DNA of 64,000 nucleotides from Clostridiales bacterium CCNA10. Lineage in GTDB: Bacteria; Bacillota; Clostridia; Oscillospirales; Oscillospiraceae. Position numbers and translations under genes: made by a program. Under the pieces are notes generated by a model. That model was given only the letters and a program-made list of their open reading frames with translations. It did no database searches and was not told the origin of the DNA. The stretch lies in assembly GCA_003573975.1 (NCBI GenBank), contig AP018533.1, positions 1,674,001 to 1,738,000 of the forward strand, in the 5' to 3' direction. Shown here in pieces: positions 17,107 to 25,737 of the stretch. The number at the start of each line of letters is the position of its first letter. The stretch's first letter is position 1.

Positions 17107-17835
17107 ATGAAAAGCCCAATCGACATAGTGCGAGGCAGGATCGTTGACATCGACAAGCACGGCATCGTGACCATCAAGGCCAGATACGACGACTGGCCGA
17201 TGCTCCTGAAGCGCGAGTATAAGGAGTGCAATATCCAGATGATCGACAGCCGCCCGCTGTCCGACAAGCAGAGGCGCACCTGCTACAAGCTCATTCGGGA
17301 GATCTCGAACTACACCGGCATGGGGCTCGACCCGACCAAGGAGTACATGAAGCTGAAGTTCATCGCAGAAGACCTGCAGGAGACGGCTGACCAGATGTTC
17401 TCCCTGAGCAACGCCCCTATGAGCCTTGTGTGTGCGTTCCAGCGGTTTTTGGTGCGGTTCATCCTCGACTGGGACATTCCGTGCAGCTTCTCTCTGCTCG
17501 ATTTCGTGGATGATGTTCAGGACTATGTGTACGCTTGCTTGGTGAGCAAGAAGTGCTGCATCTGCGGGAAACCGTGCGACCTGCACCACGTCGATCATGT
17601 CGGCGCGGGCCGCGACCGTGAGGAGATCATTCACGAGGGAATGGAGGTGCTCCCGCTTTGCAGGGAGCACCATTCCGAAGTCCACGTGATAGGGTGGCTG
17701 ACGTTCCAGAAGAAGCACCACCTCACGAGAGGCGTCCTGCTGGATAAGCACCTGTGCAAGCTATACAGACTGAAACGAAAGGAAGAAACCGAGAATGCTG
17801 AACAAGATAATCTTGATGGGCAGATTGACCCGTGA
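17107..17835 (+). CDS. Putative HNH nuclease of phage recombination operons
   Basis: 242 residues resembling the putative-HNHc-nuclease family found near ssb in Firmicute phages. The C-terminal half has CCICGKPCDLHHVDHVG (zinc ligands plus catalytic His) and LCREHHSEVHVIG. The N-terminal half is a small barrel followed by helices. It overlaps ssb by 41 nt, which fits a shared role in DNA processing. Confidence 0.82.
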   Translation: MKSPIDIVRGRIVDIDKHGIVTIKARYDDWPMLLKREYKECNIQMIDSRPLSDKQRRTCYKLIREISNYTGMGLDPTKEYMKLKFIAEDLQETADQMFSLSNAPMSLVCAFQRFLVRFILDWDIPCSFSLLDFVDDVQDYVYACLVSKKCCICGKPCDLHHVDHVGAGRDREEIIHEGMEVLPLCREHHSEVHVIGWLTFQKKHHLTRGVLLDKHLCKLYRLKRKEETENAEQDNLDGQIDP

Positions 17836-18235
17836 CCCCGAACTGAGGCGCACCGGAAGCGGGACGGCCGTGACCTCGTTTGCGCTGGCCGTTGGCCGCG
17901 ACTTCAAGGGGCAGGGCGGCGAGAAAGAAACGGACTTCATCGACGTGGTCGCGTGGAGAAACACCGCCGAGTTCGTGAGCAAGTATTTCACGAAGGGGCG
18001 CATGGCCGTCGTGGAAGGCCGGCTCCAGATCCGCGACTGGAAGGACAAGGAGGGCAATAACCGCCGCAGCGCGGAGGTTGTGGCTGACAATGTCTATTTC
18101 GGGGACAGCAACAAGGACGGCGGTAATCGGTCTGGAGGCGGAAGCTACGGTGGCAGCTACGACAACAGCTACCAGCAGCCCAGCGGAGATTTTTCCGAGA
18201 TTCCCGATGACGACGCCGGCGAACTGCCGTTCTGA
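17795..18235 (+). CDS. ssb: Single-stranded DNA-binding protein
   Basis: 146 residues. The OB-fold is clear: LNKIILMGRLTRDPELR, GTAVTSFALAVGR, TDFIDVVAWRNTAEFVSKYF, GRLQIRDWKDKEGNNRR and VVADNVYF. A Gly/Ser/Tyr-rich linker leads to the acidic tip DDDAGELPF, the motif that SSB uses to bind partner proteins. Its first codons overlap the nuclease gene. Confidence 0.95.
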   Translation: MLNKIILMGRLTRDPELRRTGSGTAVTSFALAVGRDFKGQGGEKETDFIDVVAWRNTAEFVSKYFTKGRMAVVEGRLQIRDWKDKEGNNRRSAEVVADNVYFGDSNKDGGNRSGGGSYGGSYDNSYQQPSGDFSEIPDDDAGELPF

Positions 18236-18249
18236 TAGGAGAGCATCGA

Positions 18250-19020
18250 ATGGAAAAGAGTAAGATCGAGTGGTGCGACAGCACATGGAACCCCGTGAGC
18301 GGCTGCTACCATCCATGCCCGTACTGTTACGCCAGATCGACGGCGAATCGCTTCAAAGGCTGCGACTGTGCGGCCGGCGGAGAGACCGACGAGAATGTGG
18401 TGTACCTGAAGGAACGGCTGACTGTTACCAGCAAGGACGGCGTCGTCCGAAATGCGGCGTACCCCTTCGGCTTCACGCCTACGTTCCATGAGTACCGCCT
18501 CAATGACCCGCTGACGAAGGGGTTCGGCAAGACAATTTTCGTCTGTTCGATGGCTGACCTGTTCGGGGATTGGGTGCCTGACGAGTGGATCAAGAAGGTG
18601 TTCGACGCCTGCAAGGCTGCCTCCGGGCACAGATACCTGTTCCTCACCAAAAACCCAGCGCGTTACATCCGACTGTACGAGGCGGGCCTGCTGCCTGCCG
18701 GCGACGAGTTCTGGTACGGCTCAACGACGACCGAGCGCGATGTGCCGATGTTCTGGTCGGACGAACACCACACCTTCGCCAGCATCGAGCCGATTTTGGG
18801 GCCTCTGGGCAATCCCAAGAAGGACATTATGGAGTCGATGGACTGGTTCATCCTCGGCGCGGAGACGGGCAACCGCAAGGATAAGGTCGTCCCGAAGCGC
18901 GAGTGGATCGAGGGCGTGGTCGAGCAGGCCAAGGCGCTCGGCAAGCCGGTCTTCATGAAGGACAGCATGAAGCCCATTTGGGGGGACGACATTATCACAG
19001 AGTTTCCGTGGAGCGAGTGA
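18250..19020 (+). CDS. Phage Gp37/Gp68-like protein (DUF5131)
   Basis: 256 residues. The family signature IEWCDSTWNPVSGC is followed by a CxxxCxxC cluster (CYHPCPYC) like that of radical-SAM enzymes, and by FVCSMADLFG and FILGAETG further on. The biochemical function of this family is not settled; an iron-sulphur cluster and SAM use are suggested by the motif. Immediate neighbours are ssb and rtcB. Confidence 0.85.
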   Translation: MEKSKIEWCDSTWNPVSGCYHPCPYCYARSTANRFKGCDCAAGGETDENVVYLKERLTVTSKDGVVRNAAYPFGFTPTFHEYRLNDPLTKGFGKTIFVCSMADLFGDWVPDEWIKKVFDACKAASGHRYLFLTKNPARYIRLYEAGLLPAGDEFWYGSTTTERDVPMFWSDEHHTFASIEPILGPLGNPKKDIMESMDWFILGAETGNRKDKVVPKREWIEGVVEQAKALGKPVFMKDSMKPIWGDDIITEFPWSE

Positions 19021-19032
19021 AAGGAAAAGACG

Positions 19033-20205
19033 ATGACCAATGATGTGAAGATTTTTGCGAAGACCATCGAGCAGGAAGCGACGGAGCAGATCGAGAAGCT
19101 GTCCCGCCATCCCGTGAGTGACGGCTCCAAGGTACGGATCATGCCCGACGTTCACGCCGGCGCTGGGTGTACTATCGGAACGACGATGACCATTCACGAC
19201 CGCGTCTGCCCGAACCTCGTGGGCGTGGACATCGGCTGCGGTATGCTGGCCGTCAAGCTGGGGCGGGTGAGGCTCGACCTTGACGAGCTGGACAAGGCCA
19301 TCCGCTGGAATGTGCCGGCCGGTTTCTGTACTCACAACTACCCGAAGGAGTGGTTCGACCTGAGCGGCCTGAAATGCGTCGGCATCGACAACAGCCGTGC
19401 GCTCCTCAGCATCGGGACGCTCGGCGGTGGCAATCACTTCATCGAGGTTGACAAGGATAAGAGCGGCGGCCTCTGGCTGGTGATCCACACCGGCAGCCGA
19501 AAGCTCGGCCTTGAGGTGGCGAACTGGCATCAGCACAGAGCGATGGAGGCCATGACGAAGCCCACCAGCGAGGAAATCAGCCGTGTCGTCGCCGAGTACA
19601 AGGCTGCTGGCCGACAGAAGGAAATCGCCGGTGCGCTGGAAGAACTGAGAAAGCAGCACAGCGACTTCGGAGTACCCGACCTCGCGTACCTGACCGGCGA
19701 GCTGATGGATGACTACCTGAGCGACATGGAAATCATCCAGCGTTACGCGGAGGCCAACCGTCAGGCCATCGCAAAGGCCATCCTGAAAGCTATGCACATC
19801 GTCCCACAGGAGCAGTTTACGACCGTGCACAACTACATTGACCACGAGAGCATGATCCTGCGGAAAGGCGCCGTGTCTGCCAAGAAGGGCGAGCGCCTGA
19901 TTATTCCGATGAATATGCGCGACGGTTCTCTGGTCTGTGTCGGCAAGGGCAACGACGATTGGAACCAGTCGGCGCCGCATGGAGCTGGCCGCCTGATGTC
20001 CCGCAGCAAGGCCCGCGAGTCAATTTCTCTCGGAGCCTACCGAGAGACGATGCGGAACGTGCATAGCTCCTGTATCAGCTACGACACCATAGACGAGGCG
20101 CCGTTCGCCTACAAGGACATGAAGGAGATCATGGGCTGCATCGGCCCGACCTGCGACGTGCTGGAGATTATCAAGCCCATCTACAACTTCAAAGCATCGT
20201 CATAA
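19033..20205 (+). CDS. rtcB: RtcB RNA ligase
   Basis: 390 residues. RtcB motifs are present: MPDVHAGAGCTIGTT, VGVDIGCGM (metal-binding Asp and Cys), GGGNHFIEVD, HTGSR, and PHGAGRLMSR, which holds the histidine that is guanylylated. RtcB joins RNA ends with 2',3'-cyclic phosphate to 5'-OH ends, as produced when anticodon nucleases cut tRNA. In a phage with its own tRNA genes, repair of tRNA cut by host defence is a likely job, inferred from the reaction. Confidence 0.93.
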   Translation: MTNDVKIFAKTIEQEATEQIEKLSRHPVSDGSKVRIMPDVHAGAGCTIGTTMTIHDRVCPNLVGVDIGCGMLAVKLGRVRLDLDELDKAIRWNVPAGFCTHNYPKEWFDLSGLKCVGIDNSRALLSIGTLGGGNHFIEVDKDKSGGLWLVIHTGSRKLGLEVANWHQHRAMEAMTKPTSEEISRVVAEYKAAGRQKEIAGALEELRKQHSDFGVPDLAYLTGELMDDYLSDMEIIQRYAEANRQAIAKAILKAMHIVPQEQFTTVHNYIDHESMILRKGAVSAKKGERLIIPMNMRDGSLVCVGKGNDDWNQSAPHGAGRLMSRSKARESISLGAYRETMRNVHSSCISYDTIDEAPFAYKDMKEIMGCIGPTCDVLEIIKPIYNFKASS

Positions 20206-20217
20206 GGAGGGATAGTC

Positions 20218-20550
20218 ATGGGAAAGAACGGATACCTGCAACGGCAGAGGAACACGGTCAACGTCTACCGGCAGGCTGAGAAAGAGACGTACATCCAGTT
20301 TATGACCGATACGCTCATTCTCACCTTGAACGACCCAGCCGTCATGGGGAAGGATGTCTTCGGCGAGAAGCGCATCCGCCGCGTGGTGGAGGCGTGGGGC
20401 AAGGTCTTCGACAAGTACCACGGCGCTCTGGAAAAGGGCGACGAGCAGGACTATTGGCAGATCAAGATGGACATGAACTTGAAAGGCATCCTCGGAGAGA
20501 AGGACTTTGAGCCCTTCGAGAAGAGGTATGAGTGGGTCAAGCAGGCGTGA
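20218..20550 (+). CDS. Small helical early protein, unknown
   Basis: 110 residues, mostly helical (IRRVVEAWGKVFDKYHGALE). The ATG at 20218 follows AAGGAGG after the rtcB stop. No family recognised; a position just before the late regulator suggests a minor replication or regulatory role. Confidence 0.65.
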   Translation: MGKNGYLQRQRNTVNVYRQAEKETYIQFMTDTLILTLNDPAVMGKDVFGEKRIRRVVEAWGKVFDKYHGALEKGDEQDYWQIKMDMNLKGILGEKDFEPFEKRYEWVKQA

Positions 20551-20599
20551 GCCTCGCGGGGCCAGAGCGAAAGTGAGGTGAACGGGGCTTCCGAACTCT

Positions 20600-21118
20600 A
20601 TGAACGAGGAAAAACACTACGACGTCGAGGCCGTCAAGCAACGGCTGATAGACCTCCGTGATCTGAGGCGTGAAATCGAAAATCAGTCCGAGAGGCTGGA
20701 GCGGTTGGAGACGAAGCTGGTAGGCGTGGGAGCCCAAGCCCTCACGGATATGCCAAAATCGCCGAGCCCATCCAACGACCGCATCTCAGACTTGATGCAG
20801 CAGAAGTTCGACCTTGAGGAAGACATCCGGGCGACGCTGGAACACAGACGGCGGGAGAGGATGTTCTTCGAGAAAATCATCCGTCGGCTGAAACACTCCG
20901 ACGAGCGGGCTGTCATCCGAAGCCGATACCTCGACGGGGCAAGCTGGGGCGATGTGGTGGATCTGCTGTACGGGGACGAGGAGGATCTGTTGGAACGGGA
21001 GGATATGTACCGCAAGCGGGTGTTCAAACTCCACGGCAGAGCTTTATTGAGCATGGCCCAGTACATCGAAGATAACGGCCTGATGTGGAACCCCGACGAC
21101 TACGACGAAACTGAATAG
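20600..21118 (+). CDS. DUF1492/ArpU-like late transcription regulator
   Basis: 172 residues. A long N-terminal coiled coil (about 10-95) is followed by a sigma-70 region 4-like helix-turn-helix (DERAVIRSRYLDGASWGDVVDLL). Proteins of this kind end the early operon of many Firmicute phages and activate late structural genes. A strong terminator follows directly. Which late promoter it acts on is not visible. Confidence 0.78.
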   Translation: MNEEKHYDVEAVKQRLIDLRDLRREIENQSERLERLETKLVGVGAQALTDMPKSPSPSNDRISDLMQQKFDLEEDIRATLEHRRRERMFFEKIIRRLKHSDERAVIRSRYLDGASWGDVVDLLYGDEEDLLEREDMYRKRVFKLHGRALLSMAQYIEDNGLMWNPDDYDETE

Positions 21119-21126
21119 GAAACCGA

Positions 21127-21155
21127 GAGCAGGCTTTGCGGCCTGCTCTTTTTCT
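21127..21155 (+). terminator. Early operon terminator
   Basis: GAGCAGGC pairs with GCCTGCTC around TTTGCG and is followed by TTTTTCT. It ends the early operon right after the late-regulator gene. Confidence 0.9.
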
Positions 21156-21224
21156 GCCTGCACAGAGTATTAACGGAATGATTTATAATTAGAGAAATAA
21201 TATGAAATAATTAACGTAAATCTA

Positions 21225-21279
21225 TTGACTTAGGTAGGTAACGCAGTATAATATACTCATAAGATAACCAGATGGATAA
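21225..21279 (+). promoter_or_regulatory. Strong promoter with third operator-like dyad
   Basis: TTGACT (21225-21230), 16 nt, TATAAT (21247-21252). ATAACCAGATGGATAA (21264-21279) just downstream matches the immunity operator TTAGCCACGTGGATAA at 12 of 16 positions, including the whole GGATAA half; another ATAACCAG follows at 21285. A bound repressor would lie on the start region. This would place the small-gene cluster to the right under lysogenic control. Confidence 0.65.
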
Positions 21280-21308
21280 TTTGAGATAACCAGTAGGAGG
21301 AAATAACG

Positions 21309-21677
21309 ATGACCAGATTTCAGATGGAACTCAGCGGAAAGCTCGGCCAGTTCTGGCAGACCGAAGCCCAGAAGGAACTTGAGTGTGTGAAGTCCGACTT
21401 GGACTCGTGCAAGATTACCATTGACGCCGACGGCGTTGCCCGTAACAGCATTGGCCGTGCGCTGGCTGACGATATGCTCGAAAAGGTTGAGCTGGTCGCT
21501 CCTGACTGCGTGAACGTGTCCGCCACTCGCGCTACCTACGAAGCAGAGGTGCGGGAGGCTCTGAAAGGTTATGCCAGTCGGCAGCCCAGCGGCGAAGAGA
21601 TGCACGAAATGAGATCGGCTTTCGGCGCCGGAACTACGGTGGTCGATGTCCTGAGCGGAAGGAGATATGCGGTATGA
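21309..21677 (+). CDS. First gene of the small-gene cluster, unknown
   Basis: 122 residues, MTRFQMELSGKLGQFWQTEA onwards, helical with no membrane segment. The ATG follows AGGAGGAAAT. It is the promoter-proximal gene of a long coupled cluster and overlaps the next start. No family recognised. Confidence 0.65.
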   Translation: MTRFQMELSGKLGQFWQTEAQKELECVKSDLDSCKITIDADGVARNSIGRALADDMLEKVELVAPDCVNVSATRATYEAEVREALKGYASRQPSGEEMHEMRSAFGAGTTVVDVLSGRRYAV

Positions 21678-21970
21678 AAAATGGCGGCTGGGTTCGGTGG
21701 AGACATTGGACAGAGAACGGACTGGTAGCGTTCGGGCAAATGCCGATCCGAGATGTTGGGCAGGAGCTTCAGAAGTTCGAGGCTGAAGCCCTCAAGATTC
21801 TGAAAGAGACCGGCGCAGACCACGTCCTGTACGGCGTGAAGGAATACGACAGCGACGGGAATCTGGATACGGTTCGCTTCTATCTTGAACCGATGTCGGA
21901 GCAGGAGTTCGAGGATCGCGTTGTGAAGAACAGCGCAGGGATGACGGTCTATGCCGTACATAAGAGATAA
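21674..21970 (+). CDS. Small protein, unknown
   Basis: 98 residues. An alpha/beta pattern with GGWVRWRHWTENGLVAFGQM, VLYGVKEYDSDGNLDTVRF and a terminal MTVYAVHKR. Starts in an ATGA overlap with the previous gene. No family recognised. Confidence 0.6.
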   Translation: MKNGGWVRWRHWTENGLVAFGQMPIRDVGQELQKFEAEALKILKETGADHVLYGVKEYDSDGNLDTVRFYLEPMSEQEFEDRVVKNSAGMTVYAVHKR

Positions 21971-21983
21971 GGAGGAATGCGAA

Positions 21984-22283
21984 ATGAAACTGAAGGACAT
22001 GGTGGAACTGTTGTCAAACAACGATGCCTGTGTGGTACTGAAGGTGAAAGACGGGCAGGAAATGAACCTGATCTCGCTCGGTTGCTTCAATGGCGATGAA
22101 GTGATGATGCGCCTGACGAAAGGAAGAGATGTGACCTGCACGTTGTTCCGAAAGAACGGCAAGAGCTTCTCGTGGCACTGGGGCATCGGCGGCTACACGC
22201 TCGTATCGGATCAGGTGTGGCGAATGGGCCAGCTCATTCAGAGTTGTATCGAGAATGACTTCGGCATCAAGTGTAAGTATTGA
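21984..22283 (+). CDS. Small protein, unknown
   Basis: 99 residues starting MKLKDMVELLSNNDACVVLK, strand-rich. The ATG at 21984 follows AAGGAGG; longer upstream reading lacks a site. No family recognised. Confidence 0.6.
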   Translation: MKLKDMVELLSNNDACVVLKVKDGQEMNLISLGCFNGDEVMMRLTKGRDVTCTLFRKNGKSFSWHWGIGGYTLVSDQVWRMGQLIQSCIENDFGIKCKY

Positions 22284-22296
22284 GGAGGGAGAAGAC

Positions 22297-22512
22297 ATGA
22301 TTCTGAAAGTCCGGGACGAGCAGGACTTCAACATCAGTATGAACCTGAACATCAACTACGAGCTGGAGTATATCGAGCTGACCGTCAATGTCTGGAACAA
22401 GAAGGCGCACACCCAGCAGACGAAGACGTTTACGGCAAGCCGCTTCTCAGAAGCGCTGGCCTACTACCGCCAGCAGGAGACATTTCTGTTTGGCGCAGGA
22501 GAGCAGGCATGA
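22297..22512 (+). CDS. Small protein, unknown
   Basis: 71 residues, MILKVRDEQDFNISMNLNIN, with two strand-rich segments and a C-terminal helix. The ATG follows GGAGGGAGAAGAC. Its stop overlaps the next ATG (ATGA). No family recognised. Confidence 0.6.
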   Translation: MILKVRDEQDFNISMNLNINYELEYIELTVNVWNKKAHTQQTKTFTASRFSEALAYYRQQETFLFGAGEQA

Positions 22513-22979
22513 GGTTTTATACAGCGCAGCCTGCCAGCAGGGTATCCGCAATCAAATGCGGAAAGGACGTCGTTCCTGATTGGTCGAAGCATCCTCTGGC
22601 AGACCCGAATGCAAAAGCGTATCGGTATCTATTGGATACGTTTAACGAGCACAACGCGACAAGTGCTCTGGGGCTTATCTTTGGCTACGCCTTTGAGAAC
22701 CTTAATGCGCTTCGCGAAGCTGTCCGAAAGGCCGGTATGCCGTCCGGGGCATATTTCCCCGGCAGAGAAATGCTGGTGGTGAATGTGCCGGAGGAGATTC
22801 CAACACTCACAGTAGATTTCTACCGTTTCAGCGACCTTATTTTTGGCTTCGGAGATTCGATGATTTTGCCGCTTGCCAAACGGGATTTGCTGAAGCCGAA
22901 CGGTAAGATGTTTGAGCTGCCAGTAACGCATATCCCGCTCATCAAGGCGGAATGGGTCACGAAAATTGTTGGTCAATAA
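22509..22979 (+). CDS. Unknown protein, possible catalytic alpha/beta fold
   Basis: 156 residues starting MRFYTAQPASRVSAIKCGKD. A hydrophobic central strand-helix region (LGLIFGYAFENLNALREAV) and MPSGAYFPGREMLVVNVP suggest a compact enzyme-like domain, but no known motif set was matched. Coupled to the gene before it. Confidence 0.6.
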   Translation: MRFYTAQPASRVSAIKCGKDVVPDWSKHPLADPNAKAYRYLLDTFNEHNATSALGLIFGYAFENLNALREAVRKAGMPSGAYFPGREMLVVNVPEEIPTLTVDFYRFSDLIFGFGDSMILPLAKRDLLKPNGKMFELPVTHIPLIKAEWVTKIVGQ

Positions 22980-23010
22980 CCCCCACCAAATCTAACGATT
23001 TGGAAGGGGC

Positions 23011-23094
23011 TTGCGGGCAACCGTATATGACATTGGGCATGACGAGCCGACCGTTATCCATCACTACAATTTAGACGAGGAGGAAGAAGCATGA
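23011..23094 (+). CDS. Possible leader peptide or remnant
   Basis: A TTG-started frame of 27 residues (RATVYDIGHDEPTVIHHYNL then DEEEEA) ends in an ATGA overlap with the next gene. The amino-acid pattern looks protein-like, but no ribosome site fits the TTG well. It may be a decayed or mis-started gene. A hairpin-like CCAAATC/GATTTGG sits just upstream (22985-23003). Confidence 0.3.
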   Translation: MRATVYDIGHDEPTVIHHYNLDEEEEA

Positions 23095-23957
23095 GCAGAC
23101 GCCTGACAAAAGAACTGATACTGCAGTGGCTCAAGGAGGCTGGCGGCTGGGAGGCAGGGCACAACGAGCTCTTCGAGTACAAGCACTGGAGCCTCGGCAT
23201 TCACAAGGAGGACGACAGCTACCAGCCGTTCACGTTCGGGGTTGCTGGGCACCACAAGGGAACGGCGGAAACCATCGGCAGGCGCTATCGGAGCATTGAG
23301 GAGGCCATGTTGCACGTGGTCAACGGCTTCAATGAAAACGCCAACGCCAGAAATCCGTATGCGTCACTCGACGAAGCGGTGAACGACCCGCTTGGCTGGC
23401 TGGCACGGGTCAACACCAAGATCAGCTACCTTTACCGTGACGCAGACAACTACAAGGTTCGCCACGAAGTCGTGATTGCCGGCAGCGTGAGCGAGGAACA
23501 GGAAAAGGCCATCGAGGACAGCCTCGATGAAGGCGTTTACTTCATCCCGTCGCAGGTCGGTTTGCCTGATGACCGTTTTGGCAACGTCACCGAGGCGGAC
23601 CATCCGTGGTTTGAGTGGGTAGACGTTGAGCCTACCGCCGACCGGCCGACGCTCCATGTGACAGCGGAGGAACTGACGGCCAAGTTCGTGGACGCTGCGA
23701 ATGGCTGGATGGAGTCCACGGACGCGCCGGTGGACGGTCTGCGCCCGTACAGCGTGACAGTCCGAGAAACGCTGTCCAGAAGCGTGATTATTTGGGCTGA
23801 CGGACGTGAAGATGCCGAAGAAAAGGCGGCAGACCTGAGTAACGACGGAACCATCAGCCTGACGGATCAGGATTTCATCGACCGCGAGATCGAATGCAAC
23901 GGCGTGGCTGGGGCATACGACCTGAGCACATTCAAGCAGTACGGCAAGGAGGAGTGA
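23091..23957 (+). CDS. Protein with C-terminal DpnD/PcfM-like domain
   Basis: 288 residues. The last 70 (SVTVRETLSRSVIIWADG, then EDAEEKAADLS and DFIDREIECN) match the pattern of the DpnD/PcfM family, small domains found on phages and plasmids. The N-terminal part includes a motif-poor alpha/beta region with GWEAGHNELFEYKHW. The activity of DpnD/PcfM domains is not established. Confidence 0.7.
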   Translation: MSRRLTKELILQWLKEAGGWEAGHNELFEYKHWSLGIHKEDDSYQPFTFGVAGHHKGTAETIGRRYRSIEEAMLHVVNGFNENANARNPYASLDEAVNDPLGWLARVNTKISYLYRDADNYKVRHEVVIAGSVSEEQEKAIEDSLDEGVYFIPSQVGLPDDRFGNVTEADHPWFEWVDVEPTADRPTLHVTAEELTAKFVDAANGWMESTDAPVDGLRPYSVTVRETLSRSVIIWADGREDAEEKAADLSNDGTISLTDQDFIDREIECNGVAGAYDLSTFKQYGKEE

Positions 23958-23959
23958 AT

Positions 23960-24397
23960 ATGGCATACGAAATTGAACTGCACTACGGCTTCGAGAGAAG
24001 CCACGATACCTACGAAACCTACCACGCTTTCGAGGCGACAGACATCGAAGAAGAGGTGGATGACGCCGCCATCGAAGCGAAACTCGCTGACCTGCTCGAC
24101 TGCAGCCCGGACGACGAGGACTTCGACTGCAAATCCATGCGCATCACCCTGCCTGAGAGAACGGTGGAGCGCATACGAGCGGAGGGCTATGCGGCCGGTA
24201 GAGTCGGCATACTGGCCCAGATGATTGAGGGGCCGTGGAACAACGACGCCTGCAAGGGTTACGTCATCATGGCAATGGAACGTGCTGGCCTTGACCCGGA
24301 GATGATCCGCAAGGTCAGTAGTGCGATGACCGACTGCTTCGACGATACCACGGTCGCGGAGGCCAGCCGGTACTACGTGAAAGGAGCGGTTCGATGA
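23960..24397 (+). CDS. Small acidic protein, unknown
   Basis: 145 residues, MAYEIELHYGFERSHDTYET, acidic in the first half and helical in the second (GRVGILAQMIEGPWNNDACK). The ATG at 23960 follows AAGGAGGAG. Overlaps the next gene by ATGA. No family recognised. Confidence 0.6.
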   Translation: MAYEIELHYGFERSHDTYETYHAFEATDIEEEVDDAAIEAKLADLLDCSPDDEDFDCKSMRITLPERTVERIRAEGYAAGRVGILAQMIEGPWNNDACKGYVIMAMERAGLDPEMIRKVSSAMTDCFDDTTVAEASRYYVKGAVR

Positions 24398-24726
24398 ACG
24401 ACGAGACTACACGGATTGCCGAGCGGTACGGCATCACCGAAAAATGTGCATCGCTTGAGCGCGACCTGTTAAGCATCGACGGTGTGACCAGCGTGGAGTT
24501 TGACCTGAACGGGTTCCTTGATGACATTCATCAGGTAATCGTTCTGGTCGGGTACGATTTCCACATCGTCACAAGAAAGCTGCGGCTTGCAGTTGACGTG
24601 GTGAACACGGCGTATCTGCACGGACTCGAAGAGTCTGGCGACAGGATCGAGGACTACGGTGAGCACCTGTACCTCGTTTTCAACTGCGGCCCGAGCTGGC
24701 CGAAGAAAGGAGAAGCTGAAACATGA
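24394..24726 (+). CDS. Small protein, unknown
   Basis: 110 residues. A central strand-helix pattern (VEFDLNGFLDDIHQVIVLVG) suggests an alpha/beta sandwich. Coupled to both neighbours by ATGA overlaps. No family recognised. Confidence 0.6.
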   Translation: MNDETTRIAERYGITEKCASLERDLLSIDGVTSVEFDLNGFLDDIHQVIVLVGYDFHIVTRKLRLAVDVVNTAYLHGLEESGDRIEDYGEHLYLVFNCGPSWPKKGEAET

Positions 24727-25184
24727 GCGACTATGAGACGTTCCAACTGCAGTGGATGATCGACCACGGGCATTCTCTGCGTGAGCTGATGGAGGAGCTG
24801 CAAAGCCTTCAGTACGACGACCCCGAGGACAGCGACCAGATTTCAACCCCGGTCACGGAACTGTTCGAGAGGTGGGGGCAGGACAGAGGGTTCGGGTCTG
24901 AAATCTGGCCTTGCGAAGCCGAGTACGAGGGCTGCGAGGGCAAAGACGCGGCTGGTGGGAAAATCATTCTGCTTTTCAGCGATGATGATGGCGTGTTCGA
25001 CACGGCTTTGTATCGCGTCAGAAACTACGACGGCAACAGGTTCGCACAGAGCCTCGGGAACGCAGAGATGAAGTGGAGGCACAGTGAAGATGAATACTTT
25101 GACTTTGTGCTTACTTCGCTCCGAGAGGACGGGTACGACATCGAGGAGATAGAGGATTACGAAGTATTCGACATGGGCATATAG
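24723..25184 (+). CDS. Acidic protein, unknown
   Basis: 153 residues, strongly acidic, with GKIILLFSDDDGVFD as the only hydrophobic core stretch and an acidic end (IEEIEDYEVFDMGI). Could be a DNA-mimic type protein, but that is only a charge argument. Coupled to the previous gene. Confidence 0.6.
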   Translation: MSDYETFQLQWMIDHGHSLRELMEELQSLQYDDPEDSDQISTPVTELFERWGQDRGFGSEIWPCEAEYEGCEGKDAAGGKIILLFSDDDGVFDTALYRVRNYDGNRFAQSLGNAEMKWRHSEDEYFDFVLTSLREDGYDIEEIEDYEVFDMGI

Positions 25185-25197
25185 GAGGAGACACGGA

Positions 25198-25737
25198 ATG
25201 AACCAGTCAAAGTATATCTACCTGCTGGCCGGCCCGTCTGGCTCAGGCAAATCCAGCGTCGCCCGCAAAATAACGGAGTGGTACGGCTTCAAAGAGGTGT
25301 GGTCGTACACCGAACGTCCGCCTCGATACGCCGGAGAGCCAGGTCACATCTTCGTGACACCGGAAGAGTTCGACGCCGCTGGCCCGATGTGCGCGTTCAC
25401 GCGCTACAACGGCTACCGCTACGGGGTGCCACAGTCGGAGATTGACAGCAGCCTTCTGTACGTCATTGACCCCGCTGGCATCGAATACATGAAAAACCAC
25501 TATGCGGGAAGCAAGGGTATTGCGGTGATCGGGATATGGGCGCCCGAAGAAGTGAGAAGGGAGCGCATGATTTCCAGAGGCGACGCCCCTGCGATGGTAG
25601 ATGAACGCCTGCGTATCGACGCAGAAGAGTTCAAAACGCTGCACCTCATGTCGGATGTGTGGCTCCGTAACATGGATTTGGACGTTACGGCTGAAATGGC
25701 AAGCGCCTATATTTTTGCAAAGGAGAAGCAGGCATGA
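25198..25737 (+). CDS. Guanylate-kinase-like P-loop nucleotide kinase
   Basis: 179 residues. Walker A GPSGSGKSS, followed by the guanylate-kinase-like SYTERPPRYAGEPGH and FVTPEEFDA, and a downstream YRYGVPQSEID. It should phosphorylate a nucleoside monophosphate; the substrate is not certain and a modified-nucleotide kinase is possible. The arginine-rich lid (EEVRRERMISRGD) is present, so it is likely active. Confidence 0.82.
   Translation: MNQSKYIYLLAGPSGSGKSSVARKITEWYGFKEVWSYTERPPRYAGEPGHIFVTPEEFDAAGPMCAFTRYNGYRYGVPQSEIDSSLLYVIDPAGIEYMKNHYAGSKGIAVIGIWAPEEVRRERMISRGDAPAMVDERLRIDAEEFKTLHLMSDVWLRNMDLDVTAEMASAYIFAKEKQA

Noticed and set aside
15862-17751. Minus-strand frame of 629 codons
   Set aside because: Opposite three supported early genes, repetitive composition, no start site.
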